35,012 nt of DNA from Bacteroidia bacterium (GTDB lineage Bacteria; Bacteroidota; Bacteroidia; B-17B0; Aurantibacillaceae), in assembly GCA_021740825.1 (NCBI GenBank), contig JAIOZA010000031.1:1-35012 (forward strand), written 5' to 3'. The notes under the pieces were generated by a model. The model did no database searches. It was not told where the DNA came from and worked only from the letters and a program-made list of their open reading frames with translations. The translations under genes were made by a program, and so were the position numbers. Every line of letters starts with the position of its first letter. The stretch's first letter is position 1. Of this stretch, positions 8,384-14,844 are shown one piece after another.

Positions 8384-8470
8384 TTATTTTAAATTTAGTG
8401 GTTTATTGCCTAAGCTTTTTGAGAAAAAGTAATGAACAATTCAAATATTCCCCCTATGTTCCCCCTTAAA

Positions 8471-8512
8471 AATCAAAAAGCCTGTAAATGATTAATTTAC
8501 AGGCTTTCGTGA
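8471..8512 (-). terminator. Intrinsic terminator hairpin
   Basis: AAAGCCTGTAAAT (8477-8489) pairs perfectly with ATTTACAGGCTTT (8495-8507) around a 5-base loop. On the minus strand it is followed by a T-rich tract (tttttgattttt), so it would end leftward transcription coming from the HTH gene at 8717-8917. Confidence 0.7.
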
Positions 8513-8516
8513 AACT

Positions 8517-8538
8517 TTCAGCGGTCCGGACGGGAACC
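8517..8538 (-). other. tRNA 3'-end-like fragment, possible attachment site
   Basis: On the minus strand GTTCCCGTCCGGACCGCTG resembles the T-arm 3' side plus acceptor strand of a tRNA gene. The remaining tRNA is absent, so it is not a functional tRNA. Such fragments are left where integrative elements insert at tRNA 3' ends. I found no second copy in the window, so the other end of an element cannot be set. The rest of the 8177-8716 gap holds the AbiE relic, its operator, the terminator and a short tandem TGCCACC motif (8597-8621). Confidence 0.4.
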
Positions 8539-8716
8539 ACTTATAATATAATAGCACTTGGCTTTCAGTTAGTTGAGTTAGTTTTATTAATCAATGCCAC
8601 CGAAAATGCCACCTTTTAAAATACTTCAATTCAGCTTGTTAATGAACTTGTTGAAACGAAGTTAAAAATAAAAATTGATTAAATAAAATTTAATCAATGT
8701 GAATTTAATATTTTTT

Positions 8717-8917
8717 TTAAGTTGATAAGCTTACTTGAACATCAGTAATATCAATGCCTGTATAAGAACAAAATTCTTTTATGGTAATAAATTGATGTAC
8801 TTCTTTTTGATTCTTCTCTCTGATTTTTTCAAGAAGTTTACGACCATATCTTTCACTTTTTCCAGTTATACGCATAATATCTTTAGGGTAAATACAAATA
8901 CGCTGCGGAACTTTCAT
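8717..8917 (-). CDS. Small helix-turn-helix protein
   Basis: 66 residues starting at the ATG complementary to 8915-8917. The segment PKDIMRITGKSERYGRKLLEKIR (residues about 11-33) has the spacing and composition of a helix-turn-helix with a basic second helix, followed by a short helical tail. Similar 60-90-residue proteins are common in mobile regions of Bacteroidota genomes, where they resemble excisionases or small regulators. Its 5' flank (8920-8965) contains imperfect repeats (CTTTATCTATACA and CTTTATGTATAACA) that could be its own operator. The plus-strand reading frame across the same bases is a shadow. Function is not established. Confidence 0.7.
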   Translation of the reverse strand: MKVPQRICIYPKDIMRITGKSERYGRKLLEKIREKNQKEVHQFITIKEFCSYTGIDITDVQVSLST

Positions 8918-9180
8918 ACACTATCTATGCTTTATCTATACATTAATTATACTTTATGTATAACAAAGATAACATTATCATTTATTGAATAATGTGGCAT
9001 AATCGGAATTAAATTAACAAAATGATTATAAGCGGAACACGCTATTTCATTGTGATTCAAAGCTAATATACTTTTGTATTGTCAAAAAAATCTATTCGCG
9101 ATAGGATTTAACTTTGACCGTTTTGGTGGTTGACTGCGCAGCAGCCAACAAAATGAAACTAAAATTTAAAAATTATAATC

Positions 9181-9930
9181 ATGGCAATACAAAAAGGAAT
9201 AATCAAGCTAAAAGGAAAAATCGGAGAATTATCTTTTTACAAAACACAAGACGGGCATTTGGCTCGTGAAAAAGGCGGTGTGGATGCTAGCAGAATAGCT
9301 AACGACCCAGCATTTGTTAGAACAAGAGAAAACGGTGCTGAATTTGGATCATCAGCCACCTCTGGAAAAACTCTGAGAGATTCGTTACGCACTATGGTAA
9401 TGACCGCTTCAGATAACCGAGTTACATCTCGATTAACAAAAGTGATGACTGATATAAAAAATCTTGATACAACCTCAGCACGCGGAGAACGAACTGTTGG
9501 CACTGCTATTGCTCTTGCTCCTGCAAAAGCATTGTTGAAAGGATTTAATTTTAATAACAAAGCTATTTTAGGAAGTATGTTATTTAAATCTTATTCAGTG
9601 AATGTTGGAACGGGTGAAATAACGATTAACGGTCTTGTACCCATCAATGACATTGCTTATCCGGCAGGAGCAACTCATGTGAGTATTAAAAGTTCTTGGG
9701 CAAAAGTAGATTTTGTAAACAATATTTATGATGTACAACTATCAAATATTGTCAATGCGCCAATCGATGCGAATCCTACAAACATGTTATTAACACCAGC
9801 AGCTGTGCCAGCAGGAGCAGGAACGGATTTGTATTTATTGCAAATTGAATTCTTTCAGGAAGTAAATGGCGTTCAATACACATTGAAGAACGGAGCTTAT
9901 AATTCGTTAAGCATAGTTGAGGTAAATTAA
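9181..9930 (+). CDS. Conserved hypothetical protein heading a five-gene cassette
   Basis: 249 residues, no signal peptide or membrane segment. The N-terminal half is basic and polar (MAIQKGIIKLKGKIGELSFY, then GHLAREKGGVDASRI, FVRTRENGAEFG). Residues about 135-249 look like a beta-sandwich (regular hydrophobic strands, many Asn/Gly). I have the impression of a recurrent Bacteroidota family found beside DUF5675 genes, but no function is known to me. A phage-structural or coat-like role is possible given the holin-like neighbours. The ATG at 9181 follows a 260-bp untranslated stretch. The stop is 2 bases before the next gene, so translation is likely coupled. Confidence 0.8.
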   Translation: MAIQKGIIKLKGKIGELSFYKTQDGHLAREKGGVDASRIANDPAFVRTRENGAEFGSSATSGKTLRDSLRTMVMTASDNRVTSRLTKVMTDIKNLDTTSARGERTVGTAIALAPAKALLKGFNFNNKAILGSMLFKSYSVNVGTGEITINGLVPINDIAYPAGATHVSIKSSWAKVDFVNNIYDVQLSNIVNAPIDANPTNMLLTPAAVPAGAGTDLYLLQIEFFQEVNGVQYTLKNGAYNSLSIVEVN

Positions 9931-9932
9931 TC

Positions 9933-10340
9933 ATGGAATTAATGCTCATTAGAAAATACGATAAGTTAGGTACTAATGGAACTCTATATAAAGGCGATGA
10001 TATAATTTGTCATACTATTGAATTACCCTGGAAAGAAAATCAAAAAATGATTTCATGCATACCTGAAGGCAGGTATGCAATGGTAAAAAGATATAATGAT
10101 AAATTTAAATGGCATTTTATTTTAATGAATGTGCCAAACAGAGCCTTTATATTAATTCATCCTGCAAACGATGCACTAAAAGAATTGAAAGGGTGTATTG
10201 CACCTGTTACATTTTTAGCATCGGCAGGAAAGGGTTATGAATCTAAGAGTGCCTTAAAGAAAATAATCTCCATCGCTTTTCCAAGGCTAGAACAACAAGA
10301 AAAAATTTATCTAACTATTAAATCAAAAAACGAACTATGA
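9933..10340 (+). CDS. DUF5675 family protein
   Basis: 135 residues. It contains the DUF5675 signature: IRKYDKLGTNGTLYKGDDIICHTIELPW near the start, CIPEGRYAMVKR, then FILIHPANDALKELKGCIAP (His76, Cys88). The family is of unknown function and is found in bacterial and phage genomes. The order His, about 11 residues, Gly-Cys resembles the active-site layout of YkuD-type L,D-transpeptidases. A murein-directed role is therefore a reasonable guess, and no more than that. The gene starts 2 bp after the previous stop, and its end overlaps the next start (ATGA, 10337-10340). Confidence 0.85.
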   Translation: MELMLIRKYDKLGTNGTLYKGDDIICHTIELPWKENQKMISCIPEGRYAMVKRYNDKFKWHFILMNVPNRAFILIHPANDALKELKGCIAPVTFLASAGKGYESKSALKKIISIAFPRLEQQEKIYLTIKSKNEL

Positions 10341-10558
10341 AACTTATTGATAGACTAAAATCCCCAACACCAAAGTTCTTTAAAATATTAAGAAACGTTG
10401 GATTAGGATTAGCTGCCGCAGGTAGCGTTATTGTTGCAGCGCCAATAGCTATACCCACAATTATTGTAACCATAGGCGGTTATTTAATTGTAGCTGGTAG
10501 TGTGGCCACTGCTATAAGCCAAACTGTGACCGAAAACGAAACAATTAAACAAAACTGA
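10337..10558 (+). CDS. Small two-helix membrane protein
   Basis: 73 residues. A basic amphipathic start (MKLIDRLKSPTPKFFKILRN) is followed by two hydrophobic, Ala/Gly/Val-rich segments (about 22-40 and 42-62), then a polar tail (SQTVTENETIKQN). It overlaps the DUF5675 gene by four bases, so it belongs to the same operon. Size and layout would suit a holin or holin-like protein, but no holin family motif is visible. It could equally be a structural or accessory membrane component of the cassette. Confidence 0.75.
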   Translation: MKLIDRLKSPTPKFFKILRNVGLGLAAAGSVIVAAPIAIPTIIVTIGGYLIVAGSVATAISQTVTENETIKQN

Positions 10559-10576
10559 ATACTAATTATTAAAATC

Positions 10577-10876
10577 ATGATTAAGATGCAAGAAGAACAA
10601 AATCAAATCGGAACTAAGCAAACAAAAGTTGAGTTACAAATTATACCTGATGAAGCAAAGGTTGAATTAAGCGCAAGGAAAATTATTTTTTCCATCACTT
10701 GTGATGGATCAAAATTAACCAAAGCAGATTCTGGACTCGTTGAGGAATTTCAGGAAGAAATTTGGGTAAATGCAAAAGTTACTAAAGCAGAATCGGGACA
10801 AATTCCAGATATCGACGTAAGTGTGCACGAACGTTGCGGCTCTAAATTAACGAAAGCTGATTCAGGTATTGCTTAA
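10577..10876 (+). CDS. Small protein with three SKLTKADSG-like repeats
   Basis: 99 residues. Three copies of a short motif occur: GSKLTKADSGL (44-54), AKVTKAESGQ (66-75) and GSKLTKADSGI (88-98). The last is exactly at the C-terminus. The N-terminal third is polar and has no signal peptide. The gene starts 18 bp after the preceding stop and ends 10 bp before the next start, so it is part of the plus-strand cassette. A second Met at residue 4 is an equally good start. I do not recognise a family. Confidence 0.65.
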   Translation: MIKMQEEQNQIGTKQTKVELQIIPDEAKVELSARKIIFSITCDGSKLTKADSGLVEEFQEEIWVNAKVTKAESGQIPDIDVSVHERCGSKLTKADSGIA

Positions 10877-10886
10877 AAACTAAATT

Positions 10887-11072
10887 ATGTCAACACATCA
10901 TAACATAGAAAGCGGAACTATCATGGGCACTGTTTCAGGAACAGTCTTAACTGTATTAGTGAACATAGGTTCATCGGATATTATTAAAACAGTTGTCCTT
11001 GCTGTACTTGGTGCAGTGGTTAGTTTTGGAGTTTCTTTATTGTTTAAGTGGTTGCTTAAGAAGTTTAAGTGA
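10887..11072 (+). CDS. Holin-like small membrane protein
   Basis: 61 residues with two predicted membrane helices (about 13-28 and 33-54) and a strongly basic C-terminus (FKWLLKKFK). That is the layout of small two-helix holins. It is the last gene of the five-gene cassette and is followed 18 bp later by a strong terminator. Function is inferred only from size, topology and position beside DUF5675. Confidence 0.65.
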   Translation: MSTHHNIESGTIMGTVSGTVLTVLVNIGSSDIIKTVVLAVLGAVVSFGVSLLFKWLLKKFK

Positions 11073-11090
11073 CTTTGAAAATTAGAGTAA

Positions 11091-11122
11091 AAAGGTCGCC
11101 CGCAAGGAGCGACCTTTTTTTT
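11091..11122 (+). terminator. Intrinsic terminator ending the cassette
   Basis: AAAGGTCGC (11091-11099) and GCGACCTTT (11109-11117) form a perfect stem around a 9-base loop, followed by a T run to 11122. It closes the plus-strand operon and abuts the stop codon of the convergent abiEii gene. Confidence 0.9.
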
Positions 11123-11972
11123 ATACAAATTTCAGTTTTTCAATGAGGTCACTAAAATAAGCAGGCGACCAAATTTGAAGGGCTTTATCATCTTTAATAA
11201 AGCGAACTACGTCTTCTTTTAAATTATCGAATGAAACTACATTGATCTTTTGTTTAAGCAGTACGATGATTTGTTCCGGTGTAATGCTTTCTTCCTTCCA
11301 GTCTCCTGTATCTTTGGCTCTGAGTAAAAAATGATTAACATCTAATTGAATTCCGTTTTTTATGTACCATTCCAGATCATACCAATCTCTTCCTTTTACT
11401 CTATTTTTCCATTTTCTGAATAAAAGCGCGTGCATTTTTCCTGCAAACAAACTTGGTTGTGTAAAACACTTTACATAAAAAGAGAAGGGTCGCAACAATA
11501 ATTTTTCTTCTGTTTCAAAACCAAGGGGAGGTTTGCAATCGATTTCTATTTTAATTTTGATGTCCCTGTTTGATTTTATGCCAGCCTGTTTAACAATATC
11601 TTCAAGTACCAATTCTTTCCATATCGTTTCTGATTTCAAAAAAGCCGAATCTACACTGGTTTGTGCTGTTTTAACTTTCTCTTTAATGCTCACCGTTATT
11701 CCAATTGCTTCAAATTCTGAGACGATTGCAGGAAAGTAAGCCTCTAAAGAAAAATTGCTTTCCTCTTTTAGTAATGAAAAATCCAAGTCTTCTGAAAACC
11801 TATCCAGTTTGTAAAAAATACGTAATGCTGTGCCGCCATAAAAAGCTGCTTTTTCAAAAAAATCTGTTCTTGACAATCCCGCCAGTGCTATTTCCTGCAT
11901 GATTTCACGGAGGGCATCCAACTTTTGCTCTTCATTCTGCGGGTTGTATTCTGCTATCCATTCTTTAATCAT
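11121..11972 (-). CDS. abiEii: AbiEii toxin, nucleotidyltransferase
   Basis: 283 residues, normal for the AbiEii/AbiGii toxin family. The nucleotidyltransferase motif FYGGTALRIFY...RFSEDLDFSLL lies at about 44-68. The KMHALLFRKW and KGRDWYDLEW segments (about 180-205) are also characteristic. In type IV toxin-antitoxin systems of this family the toxin transfers nucleotides and causes bacteriostasis or abortive infection when phage attacks, while AbiEi represses the operon. The start overlaps the abiEi stop by four bases (ATGA, 11969-11972), so translation is coupled. Its last 24 codons are copied in the relic at 8190. It converges on the DUF5675 cassette. Confidence 0.93.
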   Translation of the reverse strand: MIKEWIAEYNPQNEEQKLDALREIMQEIALAGLSRTDFFEKAAFYGGTALRIFYKLDRFSEDLDFSLLKEESNFSLEAYFPAIVSEFEAIGITVSIKEKVKTAQTSVDSAFLKSETIWKELVLEDIVKQAGIKSNRDIKIKIEIDCKPPLGFETEEKLLLRPFSFYVKCFTQPSLFAGKMHALLFRKWKNRVKGRDWYDLEWYIKNGIQLDVNHFLLRAKDTGDWKEESITPEQIIVLLKQKINVVSFDNLKEDVVRFIKDDKALQIWSPAYFSDLIEKLKFV

Positions 11973-12607
11973 AATTCATTCAATGTTTTAATAAGCATTT
12001 CAAGACTGTTTTTTTTAGGTGCATCACTCAGCCAGGAATGAATAATTGTTGTATCTAATTTCTTTAACATATTTTCATCCATCCGCAGATCTTCAATTAA
12101 AAAATCTTTTGTTTGACGTGTACTTCTAAGTGTAATTCCTGATGTGAAAATTACTTTATCACAAACAGCTTTTTCGCGAGAAGCTATCAGAGCATTTTGT
12201 TTAGGAGTAAGCTCTATGCTTTCTATACCAAAAGAATAATACGGGGAAGGAAGATGCTGATAACTAAATCTTCCCGCCGGAGTGTTGTACTTTTTAGCAG
12301 TTTTCATTGTTACAGAAGTGATTTCATAGACACGTTCTGGTATGAATCCCCAATAGGATAATGCAGCTTCGAGCGACACGTAACTTGGTCCACGTAAATG
12401 ATTGGCTATTAAAAATGGCTCAGGAACCGGTAAGTCCGATTCGAGACCTGGTATATAAAGCCCTCTTCTTATGGAAAGTAATTGTCCGCTCTTCACCCAT
12501 TCACTTATTTTATCATTTGGTCGCTTATAATCTTTAAGGATTTCCAACATCAAATGCCTAGAAAAGGGAGCGTCTCCAAAGCCTTTAGCTATTTTTCTTA
12601 ATTCCAT
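11969..12607 (-). CDS. abiEi: AbiEi antitoxin / repressor
   Basis: 212 residues from the ATG at 12605-12607. A start 16 codons upstream is open, but it would place the coding region across an operator palindrome, and the homologous relic diverges there. The N-terminal winged-helix region (IAKGFGDAPFSRHLMLEILK, then KISEWVKSGQLLSIRRGLYI) is typical of AbiEi. It is followed by GPSYVSLEAALSYWGFIPE and the C-terminal antitoxin domain with SREKAVCDKVIF. In the family the antitoxin neutralises AbiEii without a stable complex and represses the operon through paired inverted repeats. Two such palindromes lie 22-108 bp upstream here. Confidence 0.92.
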   Translation of the reverse strand: MELRKIAKGFGDAPFSRHLMLEILKDYKRPNDKISEWVKSGQLLSIRRGLYIPGLESDLPVPEPFLIANHLRGPSYVSLEAALSYWGFIPERVYEITSVTMKTAKKYNTPAGRFSYQHLPSPYYSFGIESIELTPKQNALIASREKAVCDKVIFTSGITLRSTRQTKDFLIEDLRMDENMLKKLDTTIIHSWLSDAPKKNSLEMLIKTLNEL

Positions 12608-12628
12608 AATGTAATATTTATATACAAA

Positions 12629-12647
12629 AATCGGAAATATTCCGATT
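12629..12647. promoter_or_regulatory. AbiEi operator, promoter-proximal copy
   Basis: Palindrome AATCGGAA-ATA-TTCCGATT, 22 bases upstream of the abiEi start. Its core is identical to the copies at 12685-12715 and 8351-8383. Its centre is 62 bp from the distal copy, about six helical turns, which would suit cooperative repressor binding. Assignment to AbiEi is inferred from the known behaviour of the family. Confidence 0.7.
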
Positions 12648-12684
12648 AAGTGCAATTATTTTAACAACAATAAATGATATTTTG

Positions 12685-12715
12685 TAGGATAATCGGAAAT
12701 ATTCCGATTATCCTA
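12685..12715. promoter_or_regulatory. AbiEi operator, distal copy
   Basis: A 31-bp palindrome with 14-base arms (TAGGATAATCGGAA and mirror) around ATA. It lies between the abiEi promoter region and the end of the DUF6943-like gene upstream. The flanks GATAATC...GATTATC are shared with the relic operator at 8351-8383, indicating common descent. Confidence 0.7.
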
Positions 12716-12743
12716 TTTATTTTAAATTTAGAGGTTTACCGCC

Positions 12744-13175
12744 TCAGCTTTTACTTGCCTTTAAATATTTATAGAAGAGTGATTTGCGCAATTGCATTAA
12801 ATGAGAAAGTTGCTGTTGCAAATTATTTTGATGCGCCTCAATTTGAGCTAATGTATTTTGAACATCTGAAAATGAACGATTGCCGGTATTAACTGAGTTT
12901 AAAGTTTCTTCAATTACATCAATTACATCACCTAAACGAACAAACTCAATGACCGAGCCTTTGAGGTATGGACGTAACAAACGAAGCTCCCAAATGCCCT
13001 GAAGCATGAAATAATAAAAATCTCTTTCATTTTTATCATCTGCCAGGAAAACAAATGAATTGCAAACATAATGCCTGAATGGCTTGCCTGAGTTGAGCCC
13101 TTTATTTAAAATAAAAAAGTGCGGTTGATTGTAGGTTTTACCTGATTTGTGTGTTTTGATTTTTGATTTTAACAT
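12744..13175 (-). CDS. DUF6943-like small mobile-element protein
   Basis: 143 residues. The start MLKSKIKTHKSGKTYNQPHF, followed by FILNKGLNSGKPF and RDFYYFMLQGIWELR...YLKGSVIEFV, matches my memory of a small family (DUF6943) encoded on Bacteroidota integrative and conjugative elements. The C-terminal third is a coiled-coil-like helix (LAQIEAHQNNLQQQLSHLMQ). It precedes abiEi in the same direction, and the AbiE relic at 8190-8420 also keeps the last few codons of a homologue. The gene and the toxin-antitoxin operon were therefore probably linked before duplication. The function is unknown and the family name is from memory. Confidence 0.65.
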   Translation of the reverse strand: MLKSKIKTHKSGKTYNQPHFFILNKGLNSGKPFRHYVCNSFVFLADDKNERDFYYFMLQGIWELRLLRPYLKGSVIEFVRLGDVIDVIEETLNSVNTGNRSFSDVQNTLAQIEAHQNNLQQQLSHLMQLRKSLFYKYLKASKS

Positions 13176-13357
13176 AATGCTTTTTTTAAAGGGTTTGTAT
13201 CCCTTTTTTCACCTTGTGTTTTGAACCTGTTTACTACTAATTTGAAAACAAAGAAAAAACCCAAAAAAACGAGCTAAAGAAAAGCCCGAAAAAAATGAAA
13301 AAAGAAAGCATTTTGAAAAGGCTGAACAATGAGGTTGCCAAGGTTTTTGACAAAAAA

Positions 13358-13414
13358 AATACTACCTGAATGCGGTAGTATTAATAAATTTTTTTAATTA
13401 AAATAATACCGCAT
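13358..13414 (+). promoter_or_regulatory. Two mutually exclusive hairpins
   Basis: AATACTACC (13358-13366) pairs with GGTAGTATT (13374-13382), followed by a T-rich tract, so this hairpin could be a terminator. The right arm, as ATGCGGTAGTATT (13370-13382), also pairs with AATAATACCGCAT (13402-13414) with one mismatch. The two structures compete, as in attenuators. No gene is read across it, so its use is unknown. An origin-of-transfer or other mobile-element site is the alternative. Confidence 0.5.
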
Positions 13415-13690
13415 GAAGTGTGGAGATTATTTTTGCAAAACCCGAAGGGCTTGACCTTGCAATCCGAAAGTGGAAAGCCTTAACTTGCTTTTCTTTTTTT
13501 ATTGTGATTGGCTACGACTAATATAAAAAGCAAAACTTAAGAGTTACTAACAGAATAATCCAACTGACCTTCTGATTTTTATTCACAGTTTGAAAAATAT
13601 TTTGGCAGAATTGTTCAAAATTAGATCCCAATTTAACAGAAAGTAAATAGATACTATTGTACCTTTACTAAAGTAAAGTTTGTAAAACAA

Positions 13691-13720
13691 AAAAGCTCCG
13701 CTGGAACGGAGCCTTTTCGG
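13691..13720 (+). terminator. Terminator-like hairpin
   Basis: GCTCCG (13695-13700) and CGGAGC (13707-13712) form a stem preceded by an A run and followed by CTTTT. It could work on either strand. No gene ends directly before it, so it may close a short untranslated RNA starting near 13650. Confidence 0.55.
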
Positions 13721-13822
13721 AAGTCTTACAAAGATTATATATATTGATAACCTTTTAGCGCACCCAACTAATGAGATTGGTATCAGCTTATGAGGCTTAT
13801 GTCAATAAGATTTCTTCATTGG

Positions 13823-13848
13823 AAAGCTCACTTTTAGTGGGCTTTTTG
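13823..13848 (+). terminator. Terminator-like hairpin
   Basis: AAAGCTCAC (13823-13831) pairs with GTGGGCTTT (13837-13845, one G-U pair), followed by TT. No gene precedes it closely. Confidence 0.5.
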
Positions 13849-14079
13849 CTCTTACAAAGCTGCTTAAAAAAATAATATTTTTTACATAATGAAATTAACA
13901 TTTGGGTAGTTTTTTTAACATTGATAATCTCTTGATAAAAGTTAACAACTCTATAAAATGACTTAATTAACAATAGTTTCAAAGGGAAATAAAAAATAAT
14001 TAAAAATTTATTGATTTGAGTTTTGTAGTATAGATTTTTCTTTTATTTGAATATTGATAAATTGGAATAAGTAAGGTAA

Positions 14080-14664
14080 AAGCGCCTGCGGCTAGCGTGG
14101 GATGAGGTTGCAAATAGTGAATGAAGTGAAGTGCATCCTGAAAGGTGCGCTGAACGAAATGAACGGTTTGCAATCCGATGTGCGGCGAGCCACCTGCGAG
14201 TGGAGAGAGGGTGTGCAGCATGGGAGCTTGAGGTACGAAAGCGGATGCAAACTATGTTGCAAGTGTGGCAAAAAGCCCCCTACATTTCCCCCAAAGGGGG
14301 AAAGCCAAAAGGCATGCCACACGATAGACAACACGAGTGCATTTTTGTTGCAAATTTTTATTGCAAGAAAAAACAAAAATGCACGAAGCCCGAACGACTA
14401 TGCAGGCGAGCTGAAAAGTTGGTAGCCGGTGGACTGAAAGTGGCTGAAATGAATGAAGTGAAATGGCACCCAGTGGAAGTAGTGAAACGGATGTAACGGG
14501 TGAATAATGGAGCGAAATGAATGAAGTTACTTGAAGGACAGGATAGGCTACCGTGACGAAAGCACTGTGCAACGAGCAACAAACGTGACAAACCCAAAGC
14601 CTGTAAGGCAAAATAGCTTATGCTAAAAGCCTTGAAAAGACTTAGCTAAAGCATGTGCTATTTT
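14080..14664 (+). ncRNA. Structured, GC-richer non-coding element of unknown family
   Basis: About 585 bp that stands out from the AT-rich background by higher G+C and purine-rich repeats (gaatgaagtgaa, aaatgaatgaagt). It contains many potential stems: TTGCAAA/TTTGCAA around an inner GTGCATCC/GGTGCGC hairpin (14106-14175); TTTCCCCC/GGGGGAAA (14286-14304); GTGCATTTTTGTT/AACAAAAATGCAC (14337-14349 with 14372-14384); GGTAGCC/GGCTACC about 130 bases apart; and AAAATAGC/GCTATTTT with inner ATGCT/AGCAT (14610-14664). Several overlapping frames of about 70-120 codons run on both strands with odd composition, so I take none as a gene. It could be a large structured RNA, a remnant of a retroelement, or a transfer origin region. 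The family and strand are not known to me. Confidence 0.4.
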
Positions 14665-14842
14665 GGTTTGGCGCGATTTGTTGCTTGCACCTGCTGAGGA
14701 ACACCATTTCACCAATTAAACCTTTATTGCCAAAAGTTAGTTTGGAGTTTTCAGCATCAGGAATTATTGAAGTGTCTTCAATTTCGAATTTTTCTTTTTT
14801 TAATGTATCTATTTTGTTTTGTAAATCCTCTAAAATTGGCAT
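14642..14842 (-). CDS. Small third ORF of the Pycsar-like operon
   Basis: 66 residues, starting 2 bases after the effector stop. The N-terminal part (MPILEDLQNKIDTLKKEKFE) is a short coiled-coil. Residues about 33-47 (SKLTFGNKGLIGEMVF) resemble the cyclase C-terminus (GKLTFGNQKLIDGKLAFKTF). The last 15 residues run into the hairpin at 14610-14664, and their composition changes, so the original C-terminus may have been replaced. It could be an accessory protein of the operon or a degraded fragment of a cyclase-like gene. Translation is plausible from position but not certain. Confidence 0.5.
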   Translation of the reverse strand: MPILEDLQNKIDTLKKEKFEIEDTSIIPDAENSKLTFGNKGLIGEMVFLSRCKQQIAPNQNSTCFS

Positions 14843-14844
14843 GA

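Larger units (their letters stand above)
13176..14080. other. Non-coding stretch between DUF6943-like gene and structured element
   Basis: About 900 bp without a credible gene. It holds the competing hairpins at 13358-13414, a terminator-like hairpin at 13691-13717 (GCTCCG/CGGAGC with flanking A and T runs) and another at 13823-13848 (AAAGCTCAC/GTGGGCTTT then T). A 61-codon minus-strand frame at 13797-13982 overlaps a hairpin and looks fortuitous. The stretch 13430-13480 (cccgaagggcttgaccttgc) is less AT-rich than its surroundings. Confidence 0.6.

Noticed and set aside
8521..8600. Complete tRNA gene
   Set aside because: Only the 3' end resembles a tRNA; the anticodon and D arms cannot be folded from the adjacent sequence.
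8735..8992. 85-codon plus-strand frame opposite the small HTH gene
   Set aside because: Phe/Tyr/Ile-rich shadow of the HTH gene, which has a recognisable DNA-binding pattern.
9181..11072. Complete prophage
   Set aside because: No terminase, portal, capsid or recognisable tail genes, and no integrase, within the window.
13797..13982. 61-codon minus-strand frame
   Set aside because: Overlaps a terminator-like hairpin, is Lys/Leu/Tyr-rich as expected for random AT-rich DNA, and has no neighbour support.
14092..14611. Several overlapping 70-120-codon frames on both strands
   Set aside because: Mutually overlapping, with odd composition rich in Cys, His and Ser, and they cross strong hairpins. 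Better explained as non-coding structured DNA.
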